A DNA stretch of 9,485 nt from an uncultured Nitrospina sp. (GTDB lineage Bacteria > Nitrospinota > Nitrospinia > Nitrospinales > VA-1). The notes below the pieces were generated by a model, which worked only from the letters and a program-made list of their open reading frames with translations, was not told where the DNA came from and made no database searches. Within the stretch, counting starts at the first letter, position 1. Each line of letters begins with the position of its first letter. The translations under genes and the position numbers were made by a program. The stretch spans positions 1-9,485 of the forward strand of contig CATMOP010000057.1 in the NCBI GenBank assembly GCA_950072225.1, given 5' to 3'. This document shows, piece after piece, positions 1-7,682 of this stretch.

Positions 1-32
1 GACTGGAGTTCAGACGTGTGCTCTTCCGATCT
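1..32 (+). other. Illumina TruSeq read-2 adapter remnant (not genomic)
   Basis: These bases are identical to the 3' part of the standard Illumina TruSeq/Multiplexing read-2 adapter (GACTGGAGTTCAGACG... ending CTCTTCCGATCT). The match stops exactly where the ATP synthase beta coding sequence begins. Translated in the atpD frame, the adapter gives the residues CSSDL, a familiar contaminant at the ends of metagenomic proteins; the antisense frame gives IGRAHV, another one. It should be trimmed, and no start codon, promoter or protein N-terminus should be inferred from it. Confidence 0.97.
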
Positions 33-1197
33 TGTTGGGGAAGAAGTGCTCGGTCGAATTCTTAATGTTGTGGGCGACCCGGTTGACAAGAAACCTCCGG
101 TTGAGTCCAAGGCCCGGTGGAGTATTCACCGTGACGCTCCCGCATTTGATGAGCAGGATACCAAAATGGAAATGCTCGAAACTGGCATCAAGGTCATTGA
201 CTTGCTTGAGCCTTATCTCAAGGGTGGAAAGACCGGCCTGTTTGGCGGCGCGGGTGTAGGCAAGACCGTTTTGATCATGGAATTGATTCGTAATATCGGC
301 GCGGAACACGGGGGCTTTTCGGTGTTCGCAGGAGTGGGTGAGCGAACTCGTGAAGGAAATGACCTCTATAACGAAATGGTGGAGTCCAAGGTTATCGACA
401 AGACGGCTCTGATCTACGGGCAAATGACAGAACCTCCTGGCGCGCGCATGCGCGTTGGCCTCACTGGCCTCACTTGTGCGGAATATTTCCGCGATGAGGG
501 CGGCAAAGACGTTCTGCTTTTCATCGATAATGTTTTCCGTTTTTCACAAGCGGGCTCCGAAGTGTCAGCACTTCTTGGACGTATTCCATCTGCGGTAGGT
601 TATCAGCCAACACTGGCAACAGAAATGGGTAATATGCAGGAGCGCATCACCTCTACCAAAAAAGGTTCGATCACATCGGTTCAGGCGATTTATGTTCCCG
701 CTGATGACTTGACGGACCCGGCTCCGGCAACCACTTTCTCGCATCTTGATGCCACCACTGTCTTGAACCGGCGAATTTCCGAGTTAGGCATTTACCCGGC
801 GGTAGATCCGTTGGATTCCACTTCACGGATTCTCGACCCGGAAGTTCTGGGGGATGAACACTACAATACGGCCCGCGGAGTTCAACAGGTTTTGCAACGC
901 TATAAAGACCTGCAGGACATCATTGCTATTCTGGGTATGGACGAACTGTCGGAAGAGGATAAGCTCGTGGTTTCCCGTGCCCGTAAAATTCAAAAATTCC
1001 TCTCCCAACCGTTCTTTGTGGCAGAGGTATTTACGGGTACTCCTGGAAAATACATCAATGTGCAGGATACGGTTGAAGGATTCAAAGCTATTCTCGATGG
1101 GCATGGCGATGAAATCTCTGAGCAGGCGTTTTACATGGTGGGAACTCTGGATGATGTTCACGCAAAACAGAAAGAACTGGACAAGAAAACAGCATGA
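33..1197 (+). CDS. atpD: F1F0 ATP synthase subunit beta (5'-truncated)
   Basis: This is the catalytic subunit of the F1 sector, which makes ATP from ADP and phosphate on the cytoplasmic face of the membrane. About 387 genuine residues are present, starting at VGEEVLGRILNV. Compared with the usual length of about 460-470, roughly the first 80 residues (most of the N-terminal beta-barrel) are missing at the contig edge. The Walker A loop GGAGVGKT lies at 244-267. The GERTREGND segment follows, and Walker B DVLLFIDN is at about 508-531. The SALLGRIPSAVGYQPTLATEMG block and the DELSEED lever (940-960) that contacts gamma are intact. A GTG at 16 would extend the frame, but it lies in adapter sequence and is not a start. 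The stop codon overlaps the atpC start (ATGA), so the two are co-transcribed and probably translationally coupled. The upstream atpG and atpA expected in this operon lie outside the window. Confidence 0.97.
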
Positions 1198-1601
1198 GCG
1201 AGAAACTGATCCTCAATATTGTAACTCCCGAAAAACTACTGGTCTCTGAAGAGGTCGATCAGGTCAACGTACCCGGTTCCGAGGGCGATATGGGTATTCT
1301 TTATGATCACACCCCGATTCTGACCAACCTGCGCTCCGGACAGTTGTCCTATGAGAAGGATGGTGAAACCATTGCTCTGGTCGTCAGTGGCGGATATCTG
1401 GAAGTGACAGATAACCGTGTAACGATACTGGCTGAAACCGGAGAGTTCGTGCATGAGATCGACCGCGAACGGGCCGAGCGTGCCCAGGCCCAAGCGGAGG
1501 AACTGTTGGGCAAAACCGACCTTTCTGAAGAAGAGTTCATCGAAACGCAAAAAAAACTCTTCCGCGCCATCGCCCGCCTCGAAAACTCCGAAAACAATTG
1601 A
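1194..1601 (+). CDS. atpC: F1F0 ATP synthase subunit epsilon
   Basis: Epsilon is part of the F1 central stalk. It binds gamma and the c-ring and can inhibit ATP hydrolysis through its C-terminal helices. The protein has 135 residues, close to the family norm of 130-140. The N-terminal beta-sandwich carries the characteristic PGSEGDMGIL..HTPILTNLRSG stretch (residues 27-49) and GGYLEV (66-71). Residues 90-135 form the charged, alanine-rich two-helix C-terminal domain (RERAERAQAQAEELL, then FRAIARLE). The ATG overlaps the atpD stop by four bases and has no strong Shine-Dalgarno, which fits translational coupling. It is the last gene of the atp operon, as usual, and faces uvrA across a 74-bp convergent gap. 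Confidence 0.97.
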   Translation: MSEKLILNIVTPEKLLVSEEVDQVNVPGSEGDMGILYDHTPILTNLRSGQLSYEKDGETIALVVSGGYLEVTDNRVTILAETGEFVHEIDRERAERAQAQAEELLGKTDLSEEEFIETQKKLFRAIARLENSENN

Positions 1602-1675
1602 ATTGCTTAGTCGAAATCCGGCCCAGTGATTTTCTTTCCTTTTAAGCCCCTTAAATGGAGCTCTGAAATACATCT

Positions 1676-4501
1676 TTAAAGATATTCCTTTAAATATTTT
1701 CCGGTGTAAGAGCCTTTAATTTTCGCGACCTTTTCCGGCGGGCCTTCGGCCAGCACCTGTCCGCCGCCGTCTCCACCCTCAGGACCCAGGTCGATGATAT
1801 GATCGGCGGTTTTGATCACATCCATATTATGTTCAATGATGATCACTGTATTGCCGGAATCCACCAGTTTGTCGAGAACCCTCAGCAGGTTCTCGATATC
1901 GGCAAAATGCAGTCCCGTTGTCGGTTCGTCCAGGATATACAAGGTCCTTCCCGTACTGCGTTTGCTCAACTCTTTTGAAAGTTTGACCCTCTGCGCTTCC
2001 CCGCCGGATAAAGTGGTGGCCTGCTGGCCCAGCCTTATATAATCAAGCCCGACATCGGTGATGGTTTGCAGCTTTGTTTTAATGGAAGGGATGTTGATGA
2101 AAAATTCCTTGGCTTCCTCTGCGGTCATATTCAGAATGTCAGCGATGTTTTTTCCTTTATAAAGAATTTCGAGGGTCTCGCGGTTGAATCGTTTTCCCTG
2201 GCAAACTTCGCAGGTAACGAAGACGTCCGGTAAAAAATGCATTTCTATTTTTATAACCCCGTCTCCCTGACAGGCTTCGCACCTTCCCCCTTTAACATTA
2301 AAGCTGAACCGACCCGGTTTGTAACCACGCACTCGGGATTCGGGAACCTGGCTGAATAATTCCCGGACAAGGGTGAACACGCCGGTATAGGTGGCGGGAT
2401 TGGACCTGGGTGTCCTTCCTATCGGCGACTGGTCAATATCAATAACTTTATCGAGCCATTGAAGGCCCTGAATTTTTTTAAATTCTCCGGGTTTGTCCAT
2501 CGAGTTCCAAAAATGCCGGGCCAGGGCTTTGTATAAAATATCTATCGTGAGAGTGCTTTTCCCCGAACCGGATACGCCGGTCACGCAAACAAAACAGCCG
2601 AGAGGAATTTTTACGGTTATTCCTTTCAGGTTATTTTCTTTGGCTCCATGAATCTCAATTGTTTTCCCATTGCCTTTGCGCCGGGTTTTGGGAAGCGGGA
2701 TCTGCTTTTTACCGGAAAGGTATTGTCCCGTCAGAGAATCTTTGCATTTAAGCAGGGCTCTAGGGCTCCCTGCAAAAATAGTTTCACCGCCATGAACTCC
2801 TGCGCCGGGGCCTAGGTCCACAACATAGTCAGCCGAGCGGATGGTGGCTTCATCATGCTCGACCACAATGACGGTGTTGCCCAGGTCACGCAAGCGAAAG
2901 AGGGTGTTGAGCAGGCGATCGTTGTCCCTCTGATGCAGTCCGATACTGGGCTCATCGAGTACGTATAGAACGCCCATCAGGCTGGAACCGATCTGGGTAG
3001 CGAGGCGGATGCGCTGGCTTTCCCCACCTGACAGGGTTGCTGAGGAACGGTCCAGGGAAAGGTATTCCAGTCCGACATTGGTGAGAAAACCCAGCCGCTC
3101 TTTAATTTCTTTGACGATTCTCCGGGCGATATTGTGTTCCTGCCGGGTCAGTGTCAACTTCTGAAAATATTGATAGGCTTGGCCGATGGAGAATGCCGTA
3201 AGTTCTACGATATTCAGGCCGGCAATTTTTACCGAGACTGCTTCTTTCCGCAACCGGTCGCCCTCGCAGGTTTGACAGGACAGGGGACGCATGTATCGCG
3301 TAATTTCTTCCCGGGTGGAGGAGGAGTCGGTCTCCCGATAACGCCGCTTTAGATCAGGAATTACGCCATCGAAGGTGTCGGTATAGAATTGTTTTCTCCC
3401 GTCTTTTTCAAAATAATATTTTATGGGTTCGTCACCAGAACCGAACAACAGAACATCACGAATCTTTTTAGACAGTTTTTGAAACGGAGTGCTGAGTTTG
3501 AACTTGAAATGGCTGGAGATGGTATCCAGCATCTGGTGGAAATAGATGGAACTGCGTTTTTCCCAGGGCTTCAAAGCCCCATCGCGGATGGAAATCCGGG
3601 GATCCGGAACGACCAATTCCGGGTCGATCACCATTTTGATTCCCAGTCCATCACATTGGGCGCATGCTCCTTGCGGATTGTTGAAAGAGAACAGGCGCGG
3701 TTCCAGTTCCGGATAGCTGATGTTGCAATAACTGCAGGCGAATTTTTCGCTGAACAACAACTCCTGGGGTTTTTCTTTGTTATCAAGAATTGTGACGACT
3801 AAAGAACCTTCTCCATGGTTGAGTGCGGTTTCTACCGAGTCGGCCAGTCGCTTGCCCATATTTTCCTTGATGACCAGCCTGTCTACCACTATTTCTAAAG
3901 TATGTTTGAATTTTTTATTGAGAACGATTTCTTCATCGAGGGAGCGGACTTCACCATTTATGCGAGCGCGGACGAATCCCTTCCGCTTCATATCCAGAAT
4001 TTCCTTTTTGAATTCTCCCTTTCTGTTCCGGGCCACAGGGGAAAGGATCATTACCTTCTTACCAATCGGAATAGCCTGGACCTGGTCAACAATATGTTGC
4101 ACGGTTTGTGAAGCTATTTGCCGCCCGCAACCATAACAGAAAACCTTGCCGATCCTGGCGTAGAGCAGTCGCAGATAGTCATAAATTTCCGTTACCGTGC
4201 CGACGGTGGAACGGGGATTTCTGCTGGAGGTCTTTTGCTCAATCGAAATAGCAGGGGAGAGCCCGTCAATGGAGTCCACATCGGGTTTTTCCATCAATTC
4301 CAAAAACTGCCGCGCGTAAGCGGAAAGGGATTCAACATATCGGCGCTGGCCCTCGGCGTAAATGGTGTCGAAAGCGAGAGAAGATTTTCCCGAACCGCTC
4401 AAACCCGTTATCACCACCAGTTTTTCCCGTGGCAGGGTGAGGCTGAGATTTTTAAGGTTGTGTTCTCTCGCACCTTTTATGGTGATGTGTTCCACTGCCA
4501 T
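1676..4501 (-). CDS. uvrA: Excinuclease ABC subunit A (UvrA)
   Basis: UvrA is the damage-recognition ATPase of nucleotide excision repair; as a dimer it loads UvrB on distorted DNA. The 941 residues match the usual length of about 940, and the gene is intact. It has two ABC-type ATPase halves. Half I has Walker A GLSGSGKSS (33-41), zinc-finger cysteines C256/C259/C280/C283, signature LSGGESQR (490-497) and Walker B LYVLDEP (512-518). Half II has Walker A GVSGSGKST (642-650), zinc-finger cysteines C741/C744/C764/C767 in the CEAC...CEVC arrangement, signature LSGGEAQR (831-838) and Walker B LYILDEP (854-860). Extra cysteine pairs sit at C122/C125 and C409/C412, as seen in many UvrAs. The start lies 19 bp after the ubiD-like stop with no clear Shine-Dalgarno, so translation may depend on coupling to the upstream gene. 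No LexA-like operator was seen just upstream. No uvrB or uvrC is present in the window. Confidence 0.98.
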   Translation of the reverse strand: MAVEHITIKGAREHNLKNLSLTLPREKLVVITGLSGSGKSSLAFDTIYAEGQRRYVESLSAYARQFLELMEKPDVDSIDGLSPAISIEQKTSSRNPRSTVGTVTEIYDYLRLLYARIGKVFCYGCGRQIASQTVQHIVDQVQAIPIGKKVMILSPVARNRKGEFKKEILDMKRKGFVRARINGEVRSLDEEIVLNKKFKHTLEIVVDRLVIKENMGKRLADSVETALNHGEGSLVVTILDNKEKPQELLFSEKFACSYCNISYPELEPRLFSFNNPQGACAQCDGLGIKMVIDPELVVPDPRISIRDGALKPWEKRSSIYFHQMLDTISSHFKFKLSTPFQKLSKKIRDVLLFGSGDEPIKYYFEKDGRKQFYTDTFDGVIPDLKRRYRETDSSSTREEITRYMRPLSCQTCEGDRLRKEAVSVKIAGLNIVELTAFSIGQAYQYFQKLTLTRQEHNIARRIVKEIKERLGFLTNVGLEYLSLDRSSATLSGGESQRIRLATQIGSSLMGVLYVLDEPSIGLHQRDNDRLLNTLFRLRDLGNTVIVVEHDEATIRSADYVVDLGPGAGVHGGETIFAGSPRALLKCKDSLTGQYLSGKKQIPLPKTRRKGNGKTIEIHGAKENNLKGITVKIPLGCFVCVTGVSGSGKSTLTIDILYKALARHFWNSMDKPGEFKKIQGLQWLDKVIDIDQSPIGRTPRSNPATYTGVFTLVRELFSQVPESRVRGYKPGRFSFNVKGGRCEACQGDGVIKIEMHFLPDVFVTCEVCQGKRFNRETLEILYKGKNIADILNMTAEEAKEFFINIPSIKTKLQTITDVGLDYIRLGQQATTLSGGEAQRVKLSKELSKRSTGRTLYILDEPTTGLHFADIENLLRVLDKLVDSGNTVIIIEHNMDVIKTADHIIDLGPEGGDGGGQVLAEGPPEKVAKIKGSYTGKYLKEYL

Positions 4502-4511
4502 GATGAAGGGG

Positions 4512-4532
4512 TTCTTTGAATTATTCTTTGAA
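4512..4532. repeat. 9-bp tandem direct repeat spanning the ubiD/uvrA junction
   Basis: TTCTTTGAA occurs twice (4512-4520 and 4524-4532), separated by TTA. On the minus strand this reads TTCAAAGAA, the TAA stop of the decarboxylase gene, then TTCAAAGAA again. The last three codons (FKE) and the stop are therefore followed by a near-copy of themselves. The likely origin is a 12-bp slippage duplication that lengthened the gap before uvrA; a function is not evident. Confidence 0.7.
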
Positions 4533-6371
4533 CAGGTCGTTCCATTTTTTATCGACCTGTGTTTTAATTTCCGCAGTCATTTCAATCTCATCCGGCCAGT
4601 TTTGTTGATAACCCTCTTCATGGAATTTTTGTGTCACATCAATCCCCAAACGTTCTGCATGAAAATAAAAGTCACGTTTTGGATCGAGGTTGTTGAAAAA
4701 TTTCCACATCACTGTAGAGATATTTTCGATTTCAACATGCCCTTCCAGCACGATGATAATATTTATGGCAAAAAATTCAGGATGATCCAAAAACGACTGG
4801 ATGAATTGTTTTCCCTGATGCGGGCCCGTTTTATTAAGGGCCACGAGCAGGACAGAGCGCTTGGCTTGCAGTTCCAAAACCTTGCAGTTTTGCACTTCTT
4901 TAAATATTGCCATCACTTTTTCCGCTGAGGGAAGCTCGGAGCTATTGGCGGAGACAGGCGCTTCTTTTTTATAGCCCGGCTCTCCTTCTATTTTTGTGCT
5001 GAGGTCGATGCCCAGTTTCGAGCCGTGTAGCCTTTGGTCGGAAGCGTGGTTGAGAACATCGAGAACCCCTTCCGAGAAAAAAAGGTCGGTTGCAAAATCC
5101 ACTTTATTGAGTAAAAGTTTTGCCACTTCTTCATAGTCATGAACATTGACTTCGGTATCAACGGTGATAATGGTTTTTACAAAGCTCATTTGACCGAGTC
5201 CCCAAAACGCGTTCATTAGCCTTCTTGACTGCATAGGGTAATGTTTGTCGAGAGAAACAATGACGCAATTGTGAAAGATGCCCTCCACCGGCATATCCAT
5301 GTCGACGATTTCAGGAAGCTGGGTTCTGAGCAAGGGCAAAAAGATGCGCTCGGTTGCCCGGCCCAGATAAAAATCTTCCTGAGGCGGTTTGCCGACGATG
5401 GTGGTCAGGTAAACGGGATTTTTTCGGTGGGTGATAGCGGTGAGATGAAAGATCGGATAATCCCCGTCCTGCGAGTAATAACCGGTGTGGTCGCCGAAAG
5501 GCCCTTCCAGCCGCATTTCAGACGGGTCGATGTAGCCCTCCAAAATAATTTCTGCATTGGCCGGAACTTCCAGGTCCACCGTCTTGCATTTCACCAGCGG
5601 TACGCTTGCCTTGCGGATAAAACCGGCGAGAAGAAACTCATCAATACCATAAGGCAGGGGAGCGGAAGCGGAATAACAAGATGCCGGATCAGCACCGAGC
5701 GCAACCGCGACTTCCATCACCTTATTCTGTTTGCGGTATTCATGGAAAAAATGCGCCCCGTCTTTATGAATATGCCAGTGCATGGCGGTAGTTTTTTTGT
5801 CGTACACTTGCATGCGGTAGAGTCCGACATTCCTGATTTTTTTATCCACACTGCGGTTGATCACGATGGGGAAGGTGATGAATCGTCCTGCGTCCTGAGG
5901 CCAGCATTGCAGGATCGGGATTGTTCCTAGATCAATATCATCGTTTAAATGGATAACCTCCTGGCAAGGAGGGTGGGTCGTCCGTAAGAGTTTAGGTGGA
6001 AACTGTGCCGCCTGTAAAAGCATGGGCAGGAGCTTTGCCTTTTCCAGCAGGGTAGTTGGAGGAGGAATTTTAATATAACTTTCAATTCGTTTGGCGATAT
6101 CTTCAATGTCATGGACACCCAGTGCTAGGTTCATTCGTTTTGTACTACCAAAAGCGTTGATGAGCACAGGCATGGAACTGCCTTCAACATTTTCGAATAG
6201 AAGGGCTTTGCCGCCACCGGCTTTATTTGAGGCCCGGTCACCGGGTTGTTTGGATATGCGGTCGGTGATTTCCGCGATTTCAAGAATGGGCGAAACGGGT
6301 TGTATTATTCGCAGGAGCTCTCCCTCAAGTTCCAGTCTGTCTATGAATTCTTTTAAAGAAGGGTAGTTCAT
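4521..6371 (-). CDS. ubiD: UbiD-family prenylated-FMN decarboxylase, long form
   Basis: UbiD enzymes reversibly decarboxylate aromatic or unsaturated acids using prenylated FMN (made by UbiX) plus a metal and potassium. Classic substrates are 4-hydroxy-3-polyprenylbenzoate in ubiquinone synthesis or a naphthoate intermediate in futalosine-type menaquinone synthesis. Family marks visible in the 616 residues are the N-terminal SLKEFIDRLELEGEL start, the cofactor region NVGLYRMQV (181-189) with HWHIHKDGA (198-206), the acidic active-site segment PANAEIILEG (270-279), the signature EGPFGDHTGYYS (289-300), and GSKLGIDLSTK (450-460). Short family members have about 430-500 residues. This one has an extra C-terminal region (about 485-616) ending near NWPDEIEM, as in the long forms. 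The ATG is supported by AGGAG four bases upstream. The exact substrate cannot be told, and no ubiX or other quinone genes are in view. The gene is followed by uvrA, probably in one transcript. Confidence 0.9.
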   Translation of the reverse strand: MNYPSLKEFIDRLELEGELLRIIQPVSPILEIAEITDRISKQPGDRASNKAGGGKALLFENVEGSSMPVLINAFGSTKRMNLALGVHDIEDIAKRIESYIKIPPPTTLLEKAKLLPMLLQAAQFPPKLLRTTHPPCQEVIHLNDDIDLGTIPILQCWPQDAGRFITFPIVINRSVDKKIRNVGLYRMQVYDKKTTAMHWHIHKDGAHFFHEYRKQNKVMEVAVALGADPASCYSASAPLPYGIDEFLLAGFIRKASVPLVKCKTVDLEVPANAEIILEGYIDPSEMRLEGPFGDHTGYYSQDGDYPIFHLTAITHRKNPVYLTTIVGKPPQEDFYLGRATERIFLPLLRTQLPEIVDMDMPVEGIFHNCVIVSLDKHYPMQSRRLMNAFWGLGQMSFVKTIITVDTEVNVHDYEEVAKLLLNKVDFATDLFFSEGVLDVLNHASDQRLHGSKLGIDLSTKIEGEPGYKKEAPVSANSSELPSAEKVMAIFKEVQNCKVLELQAKRSVLLVALNKTGPHQGKQFIQSFLDHPEFFAINIIIVLEGHVEIENISTVMWKFFNNLDPKRDFYFHAERLGIDVTQKFHEEGYQQNWPDEIEMTAEIKTQVDKKWNDLFKE

Positions 6372-6375
6372 TGTG

Positions 6376-6380
6376 CTCCT
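6376..6380 (-). promoter_or_regulatory. Shine-Dalgarno of the ubiD-family gene
   Basis: AGGAG on the minus strand lies four bases before the ATG at 6371. It fixes the start codon and contrasts with the plus-strand genes starting at 6738, 7683 and 8735, which lack such a site. Confidence 0.75.
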
Positions 6381-6403
6381 GATGAAAAAATATACGACCT
6401 AGC

Positions 6404-6433
6404 ATTATATCCTACCGGAAAACTCAGGTGTGA
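6404..6433 (-). promoter_or_regulatory. Candidate sigma70-type promoter for ubiD-uvrA
   Basis: Reading the minus strand, a perfect TATAAT occupies 6409-6404. Upstream there is TTCACA (five of six matches to TTGACA) with a spacer of about 19 bp, longer than the optimal 17. A start site would fall near 6397, giving a leader of about 26 nt containing the AGGAG site. The -10 is convincing and the -35 is marginal because of its spacing. Confidence 0.4.
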
Positions 6434-6570
6434 AATATTGCCAACACTTTTAAGGGGTTAGTTAGGATTTGGCTTGCTGGAAAGGTAAACTCCATTCGAA
6501 TACAAATAATGTAAGGGGGTCAAGGTAATGAGGTAGGCTTGTTTAAATAGGAGCAACTTATGTGGAGTAG

Positions 6571-6714
6571 ATGAGAAAAGTGTTTACAGGAACTGACTTG
6601 AAAGAGAAAGATTCACGGGCACCCTTTTCAATTTCATCTGGAGAGAAGTATGGCTTTACGACCTGGATATCACTTGGCAACCACGCTCTTTACCCTTTCA
6701 TATCAAAGGATTAG
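6571..6714 (+). CDS. Possible 47-aa small ORF of unknown function
   Basis: ATG to TAG encodes 47 residues (MRKVFTGTDLKEKDSR..., ending ..YPFISKD). The composition is protein-like, with the stretch KYGFTTWISLGNHAL, but I do not recognise a family. A GGAG lies only three bases before the ATG, which is too close for a good ribosome site, and an in-frame TAG immediately precedes the start. It could be a real microprotein, the remnant of a longer gene, or chance. It ends 23 bp before the permease gene, so if translated it would sit in its leader. Confidence 0.15.
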   Translation: MRKVFTGTDLKEKDSRAPFSISSGEKYGFTTWISLGNHALYPFISKD

Positions 6715-6720
6715 TTTTGG

Positions 6721-6737
6721 TGTGATAAAATACCGCC
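6721..6737 (+). promoter_or_regulatory. Extended -10 promoter element abutting the permease ATG
   Basis: TGTGATAAAAT (6721-6731) contains the extended -10 pattern TGnTAAAAT, and the ATG of the permease gene follows six bases later at 6738. With normal -10 geometry the transcript would begin at about 6738, the A of the ATG itself. No Shine-Dalgarno is present in the preceding bases, so a leaderless mRNA is plausible. No good -35 hexamer was found, which extended -10 promoters can tolerate. The same element occurs before the gene at 8735. Confidence 0.4.
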
Positions 6738-7655
6738 ATGTTACGTTTTATTATCAGGCGGGTTTTGTTGGGAATACCGGTTCTGGTCACGGTTGCGACG
6801 CTGACCTTTTTCATCATGCACGTAGTTCCCGGGGGACCGTTCGATACGGAAAAAATCCTTCCACCGGAAATCATTGCCAATATAGAAGCTAAATATCATC
6901 TCGATAAACCTCTTCCCCTGCAATACCTTCTGTACATGAAACAATTGTTGCAGGGCGATCTGGGACCGTCCTACAAATATTTGGGTCGGGATGTTGCGGA
7001 TATTATCCGGGATACGTTCCCCGTTTCTTTTACATTAGGGCTCTGTGCGGTTCTGGTTGTTTTGGGGTTGGGTATTCCTGCCGGGATGATCTCGGCATAC
7101 TGGAAAAACTCATTGCTGGATCGGTCTGTCCTTCTTTTGGCGGCGATGGGAATTTCGGTACCTAGTTTTGTGTTGGGGGCGATATCCGTATGGATTTTCT
7201 CGCATCATTGGCACTTGCTTCCCCCTGCTTTGTGGGAAGGGCCCCGTCATATAATTTTGCCTGCGTTTGCGCTGGGTGCAGGTTTTGCCGGGTATGTCGC
7301 ACGGCTGACACGAACCACGGTGCTGGATGTTTTAGCTGCGGATTATATCCGAACCGCACGGGCCAAAGGGCTGACGGAACCTGTGATAATGTTTAAACAT
7401 GTTTTGAAAAACTCAATTTATCCCATTGTCTCGGTGATGGGTCCCCTGACAGCCGGACTGGTCACCGGTTCTTTCGTTATTGAATATATCTTTTCGATTC
7501 CTGGGATGGGACGGTTTTTCATCACCGCTGTGACAAATCGGGATTATCCTTTGATAATGGGAGTGACGCTGGTTTATGCAGTGCTGATTGTGATCGCGAA
7601 TACGGTTGTGGATATGGTTTACGGCTGGCTGGACCCGAGAGTGACTATAAAATAG
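6738..7655 (+). CDS. dppB: ABC transporter permease, OppB/DppB type
   Basis: This is one half of the inner-membrane channel of a peptide/opine/nickel-type ABC importer. The 305 residues are the usual length of about 305-335. The N-terminus MLRFIIRRVLLGIPVLVTVATLTF.. is typical of OppB/DppB, with the first membrane helix at about 10-29 followed by the conserved VPGGPFD. A periplasmic segment (30-95) precedes five further hydrophobic segments, at about 96-121, 131-154, 171-190, 227-251 and 272-295. The cytoplasmic EAA loop that docks the ATPase is DYIRTARAKG..IMFKHVLKNS (202-226). FSIPGMGRFFITAV..RDYPLIMG is a further subfamily mark. The start has no Shine-Dalgarno (see the extended -10 element). 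The next gene, 27 bp downstream, encodes the partner permease. The dpp/opp substrate class is by family only, so the symbol is generic. Confidence 0.93.
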   Translation: MLRFIIRRVLLGIPVLVTVATLTFFIMHVVPGGPFDTEKILPPEIIANIEAKYHLDKPLPLQYLLYMKQLLQGDLGPSYKYLGRDVADIIRDTFPVSFTLGLCAVLVVLGLGIPAGMISAYWKNSLLDRSVLLLAAMGISVPSFVLGAISVWIFSHHWHLLPPALWEGPRHIILPAFALGAGFAGYVARLTRTTVLDVLAADYIRTARAKGLTEPVIMFKHVLKNSIYPIVSVMGPLTAGLVTGSFVIEYIFSIPGMGRFFITAVTNRDYPLIMGVTLVYAVLIVIANTVVDMVYGWLDPRVTIK

Positions 7656-7682
7656 GGCATCTTTCAGTAGTCACAAAATACT

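Larger units (their letters stand above)
6372..6737. other. Divergent intergenic region, 366 bp
   Basis: This region separates the minus-strand ubiD-family start from the plus-strand permease start. It holds the ubiD Shine-Dalgarno and candidate promoter at its left end and an extended -10 element at its right end. Between them I see an 8-bp palindrome ATTCGAAT (6494-6501), a weak 5-bp inverted repeat GCCAA/TTGGC (6440-6444 and 6469-6473), and one small open frame (6571-6714). There is no tRNA, no convincing terminator, no riboswitch-like structure that I recognise, and no clear decayed gene. Confidence 0.6.

Noticed and set aside
10..423. 137-aa antisense frame over atpD
   Set aside because: It lies opposite highly conserved atpD codons and its end is made of adapter sequence (IGRAHV).
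1641..1655. TTTAAG-CCC-CTTAAA inverted repeat in the atpC/uvrA convergent gap, as a bidirectional terminator
   Set aside because: The stem is AT-rich and only 6 bp, with no T-run following on either strand. The 74-bp gap shows no convincing intrinsic terminator.
3389..3802. 137-aa plus-strand frame opposite uvrA
   Set aside because: It is a shadow of the intact, motif-complete uvrA and has no recognisable family or ribosome site.
5241..5930. 229-aa plus-strand frame opposite the ubiD-family gene
   Set aside because: It is long but lies entirely antisense to conserved UbiD motifs. The protein is rich in R, H, D and F as expected for a mirrored frame, with no domain seen.
6650..6892. 80-aa frame starting after GGAGAGAAGT, overlapping the permease start
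   Set aside because: The ribosome site looks good, but most of the frame runs out of phase through the conserved permease N-terminus and the protein resembles nothing.
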